DNA from: Camellia lanceoleosa
Taxonomy: Eukaryota > Streptophyta > Magnoliopsida > Ericales > Theaceae
Direction: 5' to 3'
Assembly: GCA_025200525.1 (NCBI GenBank)
Contig: CM045770.1
Span: 133,452,200 to 133,516,199 of the forward strand
DNA: 64,000 bases
A model generated the notes under the pieces. The model was not told the origin of the DNA. It saw only the letters and a list, made by a program, of their open reading frames with translations, and searched no databases. Of this stretch, positions 11,287-22,945 are shown in pieces (position 1 is the stretch's first letter; each line of letters starts with the position of its first letter). A program made the position numbers and the translations under genes.

Positions 11287-12117
11287 CTATTTGACCTGCT
11301 CAAAGGCATATTGACAGCGATCGTCCCATTGGAACTTCTTGCCCTTCTTTAGGAGACCAAATAGTGGTTCACAAGTCAAGGTTAACTTTGAAATAAACCG
11401 CCTTATGAATTGCACTTTACCCAGAAAGCCACGCACCTCATTTTTAGTCATTGGTGGTGACATTTCTAAGATGGCCTTGATTTTGGAAGGATCTATTTCA
11501 ATTCCCCTCTGTGTGATTAGGAAGCCCAGCATTTTCCCTGTTGTTATGCCAAAGGTGCATTTTTGCAGGTTTAACCTCAATCTGTATTCCCTGATAAGTT
11601 GAAAGAATTTCTCCAATGCGGTGTTGTGGCCCTCTCATTCTTTGAACTCCACAATCATGTCGTCCACATACACCTCAACCTCTTTGTGGATCACATCATG
11701 TAGAATGGTGGTTGTAGCCCTCTGATAGGTAGCCTCAGCGTTCTTCAACCCAAATGGCATGACTCTATAGCAGTAGTTGCCCCACGGAGTAGTGAAAGCG
11801 GTTTTCTCTCTATCCTCGGGTGCCATCAGAATTTGGTTATACCCGAAAAACCCATCTATGAATAACAATAGCACGTGGCCGGCGGTGAAGTCTACCAACT
11901 CATCTATGTGCGGTAGTGGAAAGTCATCCTTTGGACTGGCCTTATTCAGATACCTGAAGTCGACACAAACTCTGATCCTGCCATCTTTCTTTGGGACTGG
12001 AACAATATTGGCCAACCACGTTGGATACTCAAATACAAGCAAGAACTCTGCCTCAATCTGTTTGGTAACTTCTTCCATGATCTTCAAAAACCAATCTGGG
12101 CGAACTCTGCGTAGCTT
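11287..12117 (-). pseudogene. Tat reverse transcriptase remnant
   Basis: RT copies element RNA to DNA. The fingers/palm region (11635-12087) shows WLANIVPVPKKDGRIRVCVDFRYLN, DDFPLPHID, MPFGLKNAEATYQR and the catalytic YVDDMIV box, so the metal-binding aspartates are kept. The next block (11287-11616) has LRLNLQKCTFG, KMLGFLITQRGIEIDP and EVRGFLGKVQFIRRF, all usual for gypsy RT. A stop or shift separates the blocks near 11617-11634. Within the second motif, 'LLFIDGFFGYNQI' replaces the more usual 'LSFMDGFSGYNQI'. Confidence 0.9.
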
Positions 12118-13002
12118 CTACTTAACTGGTCGGGCTTCAGGGTCAAGAGGGATCTGGTGCTGTATAATCTCAGGATCGATTCCAGACATGTCTTCGTAGG
12201 ACCACACGAAAACATCTTTGAAATTTTTTAATAAAGCGATTGAACACTCACGCTCCTCCGAAGACAACATGGACCCAATTTGGACCAAGCGAGGGTCTTC
12301 CTCAGTACCTATGTTAATTGATAGGATTTTATCTATACAGGGTTTAACACACCTCTCCTCTTTATGATCAACCAAAATTTTCAAAACTCGAGGAATTTCT
12401 TCCTCTTCGTTTAAGTCGAAATTTTGAAAATCAAAATCAGTACAACAAACCAAAGGCATAGAAAAATAGGCAAAGTCTACTGCATTCTCATTCAAAAGGT
12501 CCTGATCCTCAGTTAAAGTGAACTTGAAAGAAAGGCTAAAAGACGACCTAGATAGGACTTTGGTATTCGGGTTACCACTTCCAGAAGTACCAAACTCAGA
12601 GGAAATCGAATCTGAATCTGATTCCACAGACTCAATGGAATCAAATCCATACTCACCATCCGATCCAGAACTGCTGATGACACCTTGCTCAAACTTCCAA
12701 ACCAGGCGTGGAGCCTCAAATACATCCACGATGGGGCTAGTGAAATCTGCTGATGGGTGATCCTCGATCATTGAGATAATAAAACTATGCCACAAGTTGA
12801 CAGACTCAGTTTTAGCACTAAAACTTGCCAGTAGGTCTGCCAGTGCTTTTCTTAACAGCTCTTCCTCTTCAATGTCCAAGCTTGCAGTCCTGCCTTGATC
12901 TGTACTAGGGCTCAGGTTTGCTTGTTCATCCTCCTCTTCTGGTAACTGGTGTCCGAAGAAGATCTCGAACCCCGAATACCTTTGTTTTTGTTTCCCAATC
13001 AT
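12118..13002 (-). pseudogene. Protease-RT linker of the Tat polyprotein
   Basis: The 294 codons are uninterrupted, unlike the flanking domains. The sequence is acidic and Ser-rich (runs such as SDSDSISSEFG). It ends in FVWSYEDMSGIDPEIIQHQI, the conserved entry to Tat reverse transcriptase, so the C-terminus is securely placed. The acidic middle is poorly conserved between elements and I assign it no activity. A stop near 12118 separates it from RT. Confidence 0.75.
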
Positions 13003-13540
13003 ACCAAGGTTCTAGAAATCCACAAAGAGGGAAATCTTCTCCTTGGCATACAAAACGTCCGTTCAAGGTTTCCCGTATTGGTTTGTGGACTAACTTATAC
13101 TGCTTTCTATCCCTCTTTGCTTTTAACCTTCCTCTTAACTCCTACCATTTTCTTTGCCAATCTTTAGCAATAGGCTTGTATCCCAGCCCGAAAGCGTGGG
13201 GGTTATGACTCATCTCCTTGGCAATGGTACCTCTCTACCTACCACTTCGGCCTAGTCCTGATCCAAGCATATGTCCCTGTTTGTTCATCATGTAGATGGA
13301 TTGAGCACTCACTTAATTCCCATAGCCCTATGCCATGAAGGTTTAGACCAACTGGGCCTTTGCTAGACAGAAGCTAGAAAGGAACATGTCCTCCTCTCCA
13401 TGCATGATTTCTAATAATGGTGCAATAGTTCCCTAGAGAGGATGGATTGTAGAATTGCTGTACACAGTAGCAATCCCGTCTTTGAAAGGGTACTTTACCA
13501 ACTAATGGACCGTTGATGACACCGTTTTCATCTGATGTAG
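13003..13540 (-). pseudogene. Degenerate stretch between Tat linker and protease
   Basis: Short interrupted frames only. By position it should encode the protease C-terminus and the start of the linker. I see no motif to anchor. Confidence 0.4.
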
Positions 13541-13800
13541 CTAGGGCCTTCCTAGTAGTAAATTGAGCGTGGCTGGTACATCCATTACATGGAATTCCAC
13601 CTCATGCTCAGACAGGCTGATTAGGATATGGCTCTTGAATGTTCCCATAATATCCTGTCTTGTATTGTCATAAGCCTGGACAGCCTGAGTCGTAGGTGTA
13701 AAGTCAACTAGCCTTAAACCAATGGCATAGGCAGTCCTCACTAGATATACATTGATCATCGATCCGGTATTTACTAACACCACCGGAATCCACTTTTTCT
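13541..13800 (-). pseudogene. Tat aspartic protease with mutated active site
   Basis: Retrotransposon protease cleaves the polyprotein. The frame reads VVLVNTGSMINVYLVRTAY, then DFTPTTQAVQAYDNTRQ, EVEFHVMDVP and NLLLGRP, all typical of the Tat protease. The active-site triplet should begin with Asp (D-T/N-G) but reads N-T-G; the codon is AAT where GAT is expected, a single G-to-A change on the coding strand. Loss of the catalytic Asp would abolish activity. Confidence 0.85.
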
Positions 13801-13825
13801 GACTTTCCAGGGTTACATATAAGAG

Positions 13826-15330
13826 TCAGTTATGGTTGGCACCCTCAGGTGGTAACTCCTTATATGGAAAAGATATCACCAACGTAACGTCCCCAGATGT
13901 AACCAACGACACCAATTGGTTAGCAGTGGTGTCAATAGGCAGTTTGGTCTGGTTCATTGCCTCTAACAGTGCTTGCTTATGCTCCCGAGAAGCCATTATT
14001 AGCCCCCAAATTGATATATCCACTTGAATCTTCATGAGCTGTTTCAAGACCAAGTTTTCTTCAACATCCTTCTCTTTTGCTCTTTCAGCCTCCTTTCCAA
14101 AGGTCTTTAGCTGATCTAATACCGCAGGTTTGAAGTACCGACCACTCCGAGTCATGTGATTGATCTCGTCAATATACCAAGTGTCATCCGGGGTGTCAGT
14201 TTTCTAACCTTCGTTAGTGTACGCATGACTTAGGTTGCTGTCTTCCCACCACTCTCCTGCAGTCATGACCGAGCTAGCATCAGGTTCTATCTGGAGCATG
14301 TTAACATCACGCGCCTCGTCATCATACTATTCTTTCTTCACCACAGTCTTGGTTTCTCCATTTCGATATTTTTAGAGCTTCCTTAGCATCTTTTTCCGGT
14401 CACTGGGCTCTCATTTGACCTTTTTAGTAGTTTGGACATCACCCACCATTGTCTCAAGTTCTTCTTTCTCTTTTCCTTTAACCTACTCCAGGGCTATCTT
14501 CGTTTGGATCTCTTCTATCATTTCTCTTTGAAATTGTTCCAGTGCCTGTTCTTTCTCAGTTAGAGGTGCAGTCTCAGTCTTGCCACTAGCACCTATTTCC
14601 TCTTCTTTTCCAGTCTCTTCCATCTGTTCCTTCACATCTGACTCTTCCTCACTCAACCATCCATTGCTTGTTTCCAGCTGGCTCGAATCGAATCCTACCA
14701 ACCCAGTTGTACACTGCTTATATCCTCTTCTTCAAAGAAGTAGAGGTTGTCTAGATACTCTTCCAGCTCGGCTAAATCTTCTTCCAGTTCGGCTAAGTCA
14801 TTTAGCCCCTGTTCTGGCCAATCGTTCTGATTTTCCCTAACTGGTCCTCCCCAATAGCATTAATACTGAGGAAGTCCGGCAATATGAATTCTGGCTTCAG
14901 CTGACCAACAACTATGATGTATAAACTGGGGTCATACTCCTCTATGAGTAAGGTCCCTTTTTTTATGACTTGGGCATCAGGCAAGCCCTTCTCTAGTGCA
15001 CTTCCTTTCTTCTCCGTTTCTACCACCATAGGTTCGAGTTGGGTTTGTGGTGTTAAATCTAGTATGCACATATCTGTGCATCCTGGAATATTCACCTCTG
15101 GCCTAGGTAGATGGGATAAGGTAATATATGTGCTGGGATTATAGAAAGGTGGTAGTGTATGGATGTGGTTAATGTTTCTAGGTGGGGGGACTTGGTTATG
15201 TGTAGGAAGCAGGTTGGTAGTTATGTTTGGTTTGGAAGGTGGGGCGATGAATTTGTTGTCAATGAGATCCTAGATCTAATGACGTAGGCGGTAACACAAA
15301 TCTATGGGGTGACCATGTTGTTGGTAGAAG
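13826..15330 (-). pseudogene. Tat gag-protease linker, fragmented
   Basis: Three minus-strand fragments (13826-14155, 14483-14701, 14802-15095) are charged and of low complexity, for example EESDVKEQMEETGKEEEIG. MTRSGRYFKPAVLDQLK near 14155 resembles the usual 'TRSGRIF.P' motif upstream of the protease in Tat elements. Stops near 14205, 14330 and 14730 separate them. Confidence 0.6.
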
Positions 15331-16620
15331 ATGCAATACTAGGTAGGGTCATGTTTGGGTGGCAATGGGTCCGGAAGTGGACAAGGATCGAGAGGCTGGA
15401 GATGCCCCTTTTCCATTAATAGTTTGAGGGTGTGGACTGGGCTCATATGGAGGGGAGTAAAGATTCTTTGATTTCGGGGTGGGCCGGTATTTTGTGAAGG
15501 TTGTGAGATTGTGGCGGTAGCAAAGGGATCAGCCATCTTGGCTGTTGAAACAATAGTATTGACATTTGCAGGCCGTAGAATAGTGTTATTGCTAGCATTG
15601 ATACTCTGGTAGAATGGCCTTCTGGCAGGTTCACTTGTTCTGTGGATGCTACCCTTTTTTAATGCACTCTCAATCTGAACCCCCAACTCATGTAAGGAAA
15701 CAAAGGTGGATAATGGTGTCACTATCATCCTCTACAGCATATCTGGTTCAAGATTTTGGACCACCAGCCAGACCTGTTCTCTTTCAGCAGGTCTATTTAT
15801 CAGTCGGGCTGCCTTAGCTCTCCACCAGGCGACAAAATCAATGAATGATTCTTTGGGGTTCTGGGTAGTAGCCTCCAGCTCGCTGACGGTCACCTCTATC
15901 TGAGTGTTATAAGAGTACTGATGGACAAATACCTCGGATAACTCCTCTCAATTCCACTTTGTAGAGTCCTCTACTTTAGCGTACTAGATGGCCACCACAT
16001 TAGACAAGGTCCTCCCAAACAGTGATAGTTTCTGAGCCCTAGACAAGCCCATTGGCCTTAGCACATTCCATCAAATCTATTGATGTGGGGCATCTTAAAT
16101 TTCTTCGGTAATTTGACCGAAGTCTCAGTGTACCTGTCTTCGATAGCCGGAATGGAGTTGAAGTCCTGGGATTTTTTTAATGCTTTCTCGAGCCTGTCAA
16201 TCTTGATCAAAGTCGAATCAATTTCATTGATATCAAAAGGAAAATTTTCTTAGGAGGGGTTGAGCTGGAGGCTAATAAGCTGGAGCTGGAGGAAACATTT
16301 CCTGAGGATCCAGGATTTGGGGATTTTCTACTGGTGGAGGTAGATCCGGGTTTGGCTGAGCAGTCGGGATCGAATGCACGGCCGATGCAGATGCCCCAGA
16401 TGTACGTCGTAGATCAGTGATAACTTCGTCCTGTGCGGCCATCCTTTGGTTGACGGTATCCATGGTTCTCTGGAAAGCCACCATCATGGCAGCAAATTCT
16501 TCCGCGTTCTGTGCCGTTGTTGGTCTAGATGAGTTAGATGCTGGTAAACTGATTGAGTGAGAAGGGATAGGTGTTTGCAGAGTGATTGAGTGAACTGATT
16601 GATAAAAGAATTGGAGAATA
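15331..16620 (-). pseudogene. Tat gag remnant
   Basis: Gag forms the virus-like particle. From the N-terminal side, 16272-16570 has a Gln/Asn-rich helix (FQRTMDTVNQRMAAQDEVI) and a Pro-rich stretch. The central capsid-like block (about 15770-15900) reads NPKESFIDFVAWWRAKAARL, the conserved end of the retrotransposon gag domain. Near 15300-15340, YCIFYQQHGHPIDLC followed by RLRH and IQDLID matches the single zinc-binding motif of Tat gag. Stops around 15935-15990 and 15300 break it. The start codon is unclear; the frame stays open upstream of the Met at 16487. Confidence 0.8.
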
Positions 16621-16769
16621 GTAAAACTAGCTCATAGGAACCGGAATGATTCCTTGGTACTCGTGTGTAAATACACGTTAATCGTGACTTTAAATTCTTG
16701 TTTATTTTTCTACTTATATAAAAAAAAATAATAATAACAATACTATACTTCAAAAAGTAATAAATTTAT

Positions 16770-16936
16770 CGGTAAGGATCCGTGTCTTCAAATAATCATG
16801 TTCTCTTGTCCTAATTCACTCACAGTTATTGGATCATATGAGAATGTCAAGATGTGAAAATCTCAAGATTTGTCCAACAGTTATGAGTGAATTGGGATAG
16901 GGGACCGAATTATTTGGAGATAGAGGATCCTTGCAC
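16770..16936. mobile_element. 167-bp fold-back MITE with 9-bp target duplication
   Basis: The ends (CGGTAAGGATCC and GGATCCTTGCAC) belong to inverted arms of about 65 bases that cover most of the element; both arms include CAAATAAT/ATTATTTG and AATTCACTCA/TGAGTGAATT. Flanks carry a perfect 9-bp duplication, TAAATTTAT, at 16761-16769 and 16937-16945. The 9-bp duplication points to a Mutator-like mobiliser. No coding capacity. Confidence 0.82.
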
Positions 16937-16945
16937 TAAATTTAT

Positions 16946-17775
16946 GAAATGCATTCATTACATCTCAATAATTAATGGGTAATTATTTAGTAATTTCGGA
17001 ACATCTACACGTGATATTCCATACTATTATAATAGATTGAGAAGGTAGATAAGTGAGGTATTATATTGAATGAATAGGAAATATAAGAAAATATATTGAA
17101 TGATAATTAGTTAGATAGTACAAACATATAATATTCTAAACATATTAAATAATTTACTGTAACTTTATATAAAGATTTGCTATAAACATCCAATCATGAA
17201 TTGGTTGCACAATTGCAGCCAACCCTTTTGTTGTCACTAGTTACACACCCCTCCAATTCATTATTTGGTTACACAGCTGTCGGTGGGATCAACTATGGAT
17301 GAATCCCGTTTTAACGATATGAGCTATTTATTTTGTAAAGCGTTGTGTACATTATTTATAAATAAAAAAAAAATTAAATTGATATAATAATTATAATATT
17401 TTTTTTTTGTATTTGTTTAAATAAAAAATAGACGATAAGTATATTTTTAATAATTATTCATTTTTCTAAAAATAAATATAACAAAATAAAAAACAATGAT
17501 CAAAATTTATTTTTTATCAATAACACACCCAACGCAAGTCCTGTAAATGAACTATTGAAAACATTAAGTTTACAAAATAAGTGCATAAAATGAAACTTAT
17601 ATATTATTTTCCAAAACGTTGAAATAATTGTAAAGGGAAGTCTCAGAAGAAAGTGGAGAGTCCCAAAAGAAACAACTTTCCTTTAATTCATCACATACAG
17701 CTTGTTTAGCGCCAAAAGAAACAGCTTTTTCCATTTGGATCAAATTTTGTGGCTTTAATTTTTACCATTTTTTTT
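16946..17775. other. AT-rich intergenic DNA
   Basis: No domain-bearing frame, RNA gene or terminal repeat recognised. Confidence 0.4.
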
Positions 17776-18208
17776 TTTTTTTTGTAGGTTTAATTGTATA
17801 AAAATATTGAATCGATGAACATTTAGATGTTTTTCATCCTATATTTTCAAACATTATTGAAATTTGATGAATATTAGATGTTATTAATCCTTGTATAAAA
17901 CTTAAAAGTATAATATTATTAAGTTAAATGTATAATAGTATGAATAATTATTTTAAAAAAAAATTCAACTATACAGAAAAATTACTCTAAGATTATTATA
18001 CGAAAAATCTAGACCTCAACTCCTAATAATTATCTAGGAATGACATTTTTTTAAAAATTGTTGGCCACATAAATTTTGTAAACAATAATCCCTCCACCGA
18101 GAAGGTCGCAGCCTGAATTTCCCGTACACAAGTGGAAGGCACACCTCAGGTAAGTGTATCAATATTATTAAATATTTTATATGAATTTGAAATTTAGTTA
18201 GCGTGATA

Positions 18209-18830
18209 TAGGGGTGCAATTCGGACGGGTTCGGTCGGGTTGGGAGGTTATTCAAGCCCAGCCCAAATTATATTGAGACTTGCCCAAGCCCGCCTAAGTC
18301 CGAATTGTAACCCGAGATTGTCAGTCTAAGCCCGACCCGAGCAAAACCAGAATTGCTCGAGTTGCCCGAATTACCCGAATTGTAAATGAATTTCAGTTTT
18401 TATTTTTTTATTATAGAAAATCATTAATACCATCAAAACAAATAATATATATAATGTAAAAGAGATGCAACTATAGTACTCCTTACAATTTATGAGTGAA
18501 AATAAAAAGAAAAAAAAAGTAAGATTTTATGTTATTTGTATATATAATATATATTCAATATGATTTAATTATATAAATTACTTTAATATCATGTAATGAC
18601 TGATAATTTATATTTATATTTAATATTTTTATATATCTATATATGTATAATTCGGGTTTCTAGTTGTTCGGATTGTTTGACATCTTTGTTCAAGCCCGCC
18701 CAAATTTAATTCGGGCTTTTAAATTTTTACCCAAGCCCATACTAAATTTGAAAATATTTTGTCTAAGCCCTAAAAAAATTCAGGCTGAGCTCGAATTGCT
18801 CAAGTTGAGTCCGCTCAAGTTGCACCCCTA
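18209..18830. mobile_element. Non-autonomous hAT element, 622 bp, 8-bp TSD
   Basis: Termini TAGGGGTGCAA and TTGCACCCCTA are perfect 11-base inverted repeats. Flanks are an exact 8-base duplication, GCGTGATA (18201-18208 and 18831-18838). TAGGGGTG ends with 8-bp duplications are diagnostic of hAT. Segment B has no element at the matching position (about 23200). The interior has subterminal motifs in both orientations (CCCGAATT, GCCCAAGCC, CTCGAGTTGCCCGAATT) and an AT-rich centre. There is no transposase, so it would depend on an autonomous relative. Confidence 0.92.
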
Positions 18831-19263
18831 GCGTGATATTTATATGGTATGAATTTCTCATCTATATAAAATATTAATAAAATATTTATATTCTTAACAT
18901 TTTTCCACACCTCACACACTAGCTCCGCATCAACCAATCATCACCAAGTTTCAATAATTATAAACAGCCCCTATAAAATTAAAAAATTACAAAAATATGG
19001 AAAAGGTTAGAAAAATTTGTATTGTATAGAATCTGATAAGCAATAATTATATACATTTAATTACAGCCCTTAGAGCTGAGATAAATGATAGTTTATAATA
19101 TATTTATGAAGTAGAAAGTGAGGTGAATAGATTAAATTTTTTATTACTTGTTGCTTCAGGATAATTTATCATAAATTATAGTCAAAGAATTGATAATATT
19201 AACAGAAAAATATCCTTAGAAAAAGTTAGTATCGACTATCAACAAAAGTTTTTACAAGACTTA

Positions 19264-19484
19264 CGCCTCGTTTGGGAACATACTTTTTTAGTAACTTTTT
19301 GATTTTTTAGCTAAAATATGATGTAAAAAAAATTAGTATGTTTGTGATGACTTTTTGGTTTCTTACGAAAAGATATGCAAAAAGTATAGAGAAAATAGAA
19401 TTTTCGACTTTTTAGAATAGTTTATTGATTTTTTAATTTTTTTAGTGACTTTTTAGCTAAAAAGTGATGCTGCCAAACGACGCC
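19264..19484. mobile_element. Tourist-like (PIF/Harbinger) MITE, 221 bp, TTA TSD
   Basis: Ends CGCCTCGTTTGG and CCAAACGACGCC form imperfect inverted repeats, with TTA duplicated on each side (19261-19263, 19485-19487). Segment B reads straight through with a single TTA at 23654-23656, proving the insertion. The interior is AT-rich, with inverted 'TTTTTAG' blocks and no coding capacity. Confidence 0.88.
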
Positions 19485-19726
19485 TTAATGTTAAATTAAA
19501 ATACGCTTTATTTATTTATATTATTTATTTATTTATTTATTTATTTTTATGAGTATTTATCACTATTTCTATATCGAAGATCTGTTGTTGGATCATAATC
19601 AAGTAATAGTATTAATAGCAAACTATCAACAATGACGTAATTTTTAACAAAATCTACTAAATACTAGTACTATTAGAGATATTGAATTTACTAGAATAAG
19701 AGTTGATAAAATAGTTCAAGAGATCT

Positions 19727-20540
19727 TTAGGCAATCTAAGAGGGGGTGAAGTGGGTTTCTAAATGAATTGCTAAATTAATATATATATATATATATATAT
19801 TTAACTCAAATAATAAACAAGTAAAATATGAAGCAATAAATATGAGTAATAAATTAAAATTTAATCCAAATGAGAAATAAATAAATAAAAATATGAAGCA
19901 ATATAAATAAGACTAATAAAAATAAATTAAGTGAAAGGAAGAGAGAGTAAACACAAAATTTATAGTGGTTTCACTCAAGCCAATCCTCCATCTACTCCTC
20001 CGGATCCTTTGTGAGATTTCTTCATTATTCGTCAAATAGTAGTTACACTCCTATTTTTACAGGTGCTAGGGAACCTTAGTAATTAATCTACCCCCGATCA
20101 CTCCAACCAACTAGTTATAAATTCAATGCTAATGACAACTAACCCAAGTGATTTTATTCCAAAAAAACCACTCACAAAAATAAAACTCTCTTTTACAAGA
20201 AAAATAATAAGGTATTAAAAATTCTTTTACAATAAAAGCTCAAATTCTCAATAAATTTTCTCTCAAAATAAATTATAACTCAGTGAAAATTCACTACACA
20301 ATATTTTAAGAACTCTTGAATATTACCCAAAATTTTTCACCACTTCAATGTACTTTCTTTTCTCCACAAAGCTTCTTTTATAGCCCTAGAATAAAATAAT
20401 TGTTGCAAAGGAATCCTAGATAGGCTCGTCTTTCCCTTTATTTTTCTTCCTTTTAACTTCCTTAGGCGTTTGGACTTGCTTTTTTCTTGTCAAAAAAACA
20501 CTTCAAATCAATCAAAAGGAAAAAATATGAATAAGAAAAA
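19727..20540. mobile_element. Dispersed 'AAGAGGGGGTGAAGTGGG' family copy in segment A
   Basis: Starts TTAGGCAATCTAAGAGGGGG, then TGAAGTGGG, like 6977 and 23873, and contains 'AATTTATAGTGG' near 19957 and an (AT)n run at 19778-19800. It was present before the A/B duplication because both segments share it. No coding domain seen. Confidence 0.5.
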
Positions 20541-20650
20541 GGGAGACTTATTTATAAGTCCTTTTTCAAGCACTTATGCTAGGATAAGTCCTATGTAATT
20601 TCTTATAGAGTCTCAAGTCCTATTTTCATAAGAATGTATTCCATAAGATC

Positions 20651-20785
20651 CTACATAAAAATAACGTGACGTGACACTTACATAAACATAACGTAACGTG
20701 ACACCTATATAAACGTAACGTAACGTGACACCAATATGAACGTAACGTGACACCTATATAAACGTAACGTAACACCTACATAAAC
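20651..20785. repeat. Short tandem repeat, about 30-bp unit, 5 copies
   Basis: Units of the form TATATAAACGTAACG plus TAACGTGACACC are repeated with some deletions. Each holds one to three ACG(T)AACG or GTGACAC steps, giving a small CpG-bearing island in AT-rich DNA. Absent from segment B. Confidence 0.75.
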
Positions 20786-21175
20786 TTTTATGGTTTTGGT
20801 GTATGAAGATTTAATTTGCCTCCAACTTTCTCGGGGGCATTGACCCGATGCAATTCTCTATTAGCCTTTCTTCTAAAGGAGGGTTGATCATGGTCACTTC
20901 ATCTACTCTACTTGAATTTCCTCATCGTGCAAATTCAATAATTCTTAAGAAAGTGAAGTTGTGCTCTTTAATTTTGTATTTTCTTGAATTTCTCGTGTTT
21001 ATGTGAATGGAAGTGACTGTTATTGTTATTCGTTTGGTAACAACAAATCTTGGCAAGAAACTTCAAATACTGTAGGTTCCAATCCCCAGGGCTCTCTTCC
21101 CCCATTTCCAAATCTACGAGACTTTTCAGTTTGTTCAGATTTTTATTTTTATTATTTTTATTTTTATTTTTGGAT
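20786..21175. other. Spacer between segments A and B
   Basis: No gene seen. It ends in a T-rich tract that merges with the start of segment B. One 61-codon plus-strand frame (21003-21188) has no known domain. Confidence 0.35.
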
Positions 21176-22217
21176 TTTTTTTTTGTAGGTTTAATTGTAT
21201 AAAAGTTAAAAGTATAATATTATTAAGTTAAATGTATAATAGCATGAATAATTATTTTTAAAAAAAATTCAACTATACAGAAAAATTACTCTAAGATTAT
21301 TATACAAAAATTCTAGACCTCAATTCCAAATAATTATCTAGGAATGAAATTTTTTTTTTAAATTGTTGTCCACATAAATTTTGTAAACAATAATCCTCCA
21401 CCGAGGAGGTCGCGAGGCTTTTCTCATATTAAGCCAAATTACTATCCTAATTCCCAAACTAGGCCTAATTTGGACGGAATTTTCAAATTAGGCTAAAGCG
21501 CTATTACAAATCAAGCTTTCACTGTTTGGAGCATAAAATTTGTGAAATGTTGACAAAATTTATTTTAGAAGAAATACACATTCTCTTAACTTGTTCATCT
21601 TCTCAATCGTGATAATCCAAAAATGTAACCATTATTCATTCAATATAACAAATAACATTCTCATTCTTACAAAAAATACACTACCAATTGAATAAAACAA
21701 ATAACCTTTACATTCATTCATTCATTGCACAACATCAGTTTTATAAAATAAGCGAAACCAATTGAATTACAATAACATCAACTCCAACCCAATATTTACA
21801 TTACATAAGTTACTGTTCGTAATCAGAATTCAAATTACATACAAGTTACATTACATAGCAAAAAACGGAAAAAGTACCATTCGTATATAAAAAATACATC
21901 ACTAAAATTTGAGGTGTTTCTCTTATTCCTTGTTGTTGTAGCTCTCGCAGTAGCCTTCGTCTTCTTGGCCTACTCCACGGTGCTCTTCGCATCTCACCCT
22001 TCGCCGTTGTTCGTCCAACTGCACAGTGTGTGAGTGTGCTTCGGACTGTAGAGCATGTATATCACCTTCTAACCCAAAACAAAGACGAAAGAAATTTTTT
22101 TTTTTAATAAAAAGGGCTAGAAAACTGTTTTACTAAACCGGTTTTCTGAATTACAATATCACCTTCTCTAACTCAAAACAAAGACAAAAGAAAAAATATA
22201 TATATTTAAATGAAAAC

Positions 22218-22515
22218 GGCTTTAGTAAAGCTAAAATAAATTTTTGAATAACACCTTCTAATCTATAACAAAGACAAAAGAAGAAAAAAAATATTTTACA
22301 TGAAAACGGCTTTAGTAAAGCCAAAAAAAATTAATGACTTACATTATCACCTTCTAACTCAAAACAAAGACAAAACAAAAAATAAAAAAAAAATTTACAT
22401 GAAAATGGCTTTAGTAAAGCCAAAAACAATTTCTGAATTACACCTTTTAACTCAAAACAAAGACAAAAGAAAAAAGAAAAAAAATTAACACGAGAACGGC
22501 TTTAGTAAAGCCAAA
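22218..22515. repeat. MULE internal array 1: ~90-99-bp units with a short hairpin
   Basis: GGCTTTAGTAAAGCC, a 7-base perfect palindrome around one base, starts at 22218 (last base changed), 22308, 22407 (in an AATGGC context) and 22498. Between copies are 'CACCTTCTAACTCAAAACAA' and AGACAAAA runs. A weaker relative lies near 22090-22190. Confidence 0.8.
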
Positions 22516-22599
22516 AAAAATTTATGAATTACATTATCACCAAAACAATGACAACAAAAAAAAAATAAAAATAAAAATAAAATAAAATAAATTTTAAAT

Positions 22600-22945
22600 G
22601 AACAGTAAAAACGTGGTTTCAATCCACGCTTACTGTAGTGAACAGTGAAAACGTAATTGCAAATCACGTTTTCTTAAGAGAACAAAATGCACAGTGAAAG
22701 CGTGATTTGGAACCACATTTTCTTCAGAAAACAAAATATGCACAGTGAGCAAATCACGTTTTCTTAAGAGAACAAAATGCACAGTGAAAGCGTGGTTTGG
22801 AACTACGTTTTCTTCCGAAAACAAATATGCACAGTGAAAGCATGGTTTGGAACCACGTTTTCTTCAGAAAACAAATTTATGTTAAAAGCGTGGTTTGGAA
22901 CCACACTTTCTTAAGTAAAAGCGTGGTTTGTAATAGCGCTTTCAC
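22600..22945. repeat. MULE internal array 2: ~60-bp hairpin units
   Basis: Seven or so copies of a unit holding CACAGTGAAAGCGTGGTTTG, then GAACCACGTTTTCTT and AGAAAACAAA. Each contains a self-complementary AAACGTGGTT/AACCACGTTT pair able to form a stem. The same GTGAAAGC...TAATAGCGCTTTCAC module appears inside the terminal inverted repeats, so the array seems amplified from subterminal sequence. Confidence 0.8.

Larger units (their letters stand above)
9360..16620 (-). mobile_element. Decayed Tat-lineage Ty3/gypsy retrotransposon
   Basis: Reading the minus strand from 16620 to 9360 gives gag, protease, reverse transcriptase, RNase H, a second archaeal-type RNase H and integrase. Two RNase H domains and no chromodomain are the signature of the plant Tat lineage (Ogre/Retand/TatV). 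The frame is broken many times by stops and shifts. I could not identify the 5' LTR or primer site at the right, where unrelated AT-rich DNA starts near 16650-16750, and the 3' LTR is not clear either. The tandem arrays to the left may belong to its 3' region. Confidence 0.88.
17776..20540. repeat. Paralogous segment A
   Basis: Aligns colinearly with 21176-24793 (segment B), from a T-rich tract and GTAGGTTTAATTGTATAAAA to GACTTGCTTTxTTCTTGT. In a sampled stretch of about 210 bases (around 19040-19250 against 23430-23640) I counted roughly one difference in nine. A uniquely holds an hAT element (18209-18830), a Tourist MITE (19264-19484) and about 80 bases near 17815-17895. It lacks the Mutator-like element of B; the empty site is intact at 18101-18109. 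Confidence 0.85.

Noticed and set aside
11777..13208. Plus-strand frames at 11777-12199 and 12518-13208 as genes
   Set aside because: Antisense shadows of the Tat RT and linker, which have clear motifs on the minus strand.
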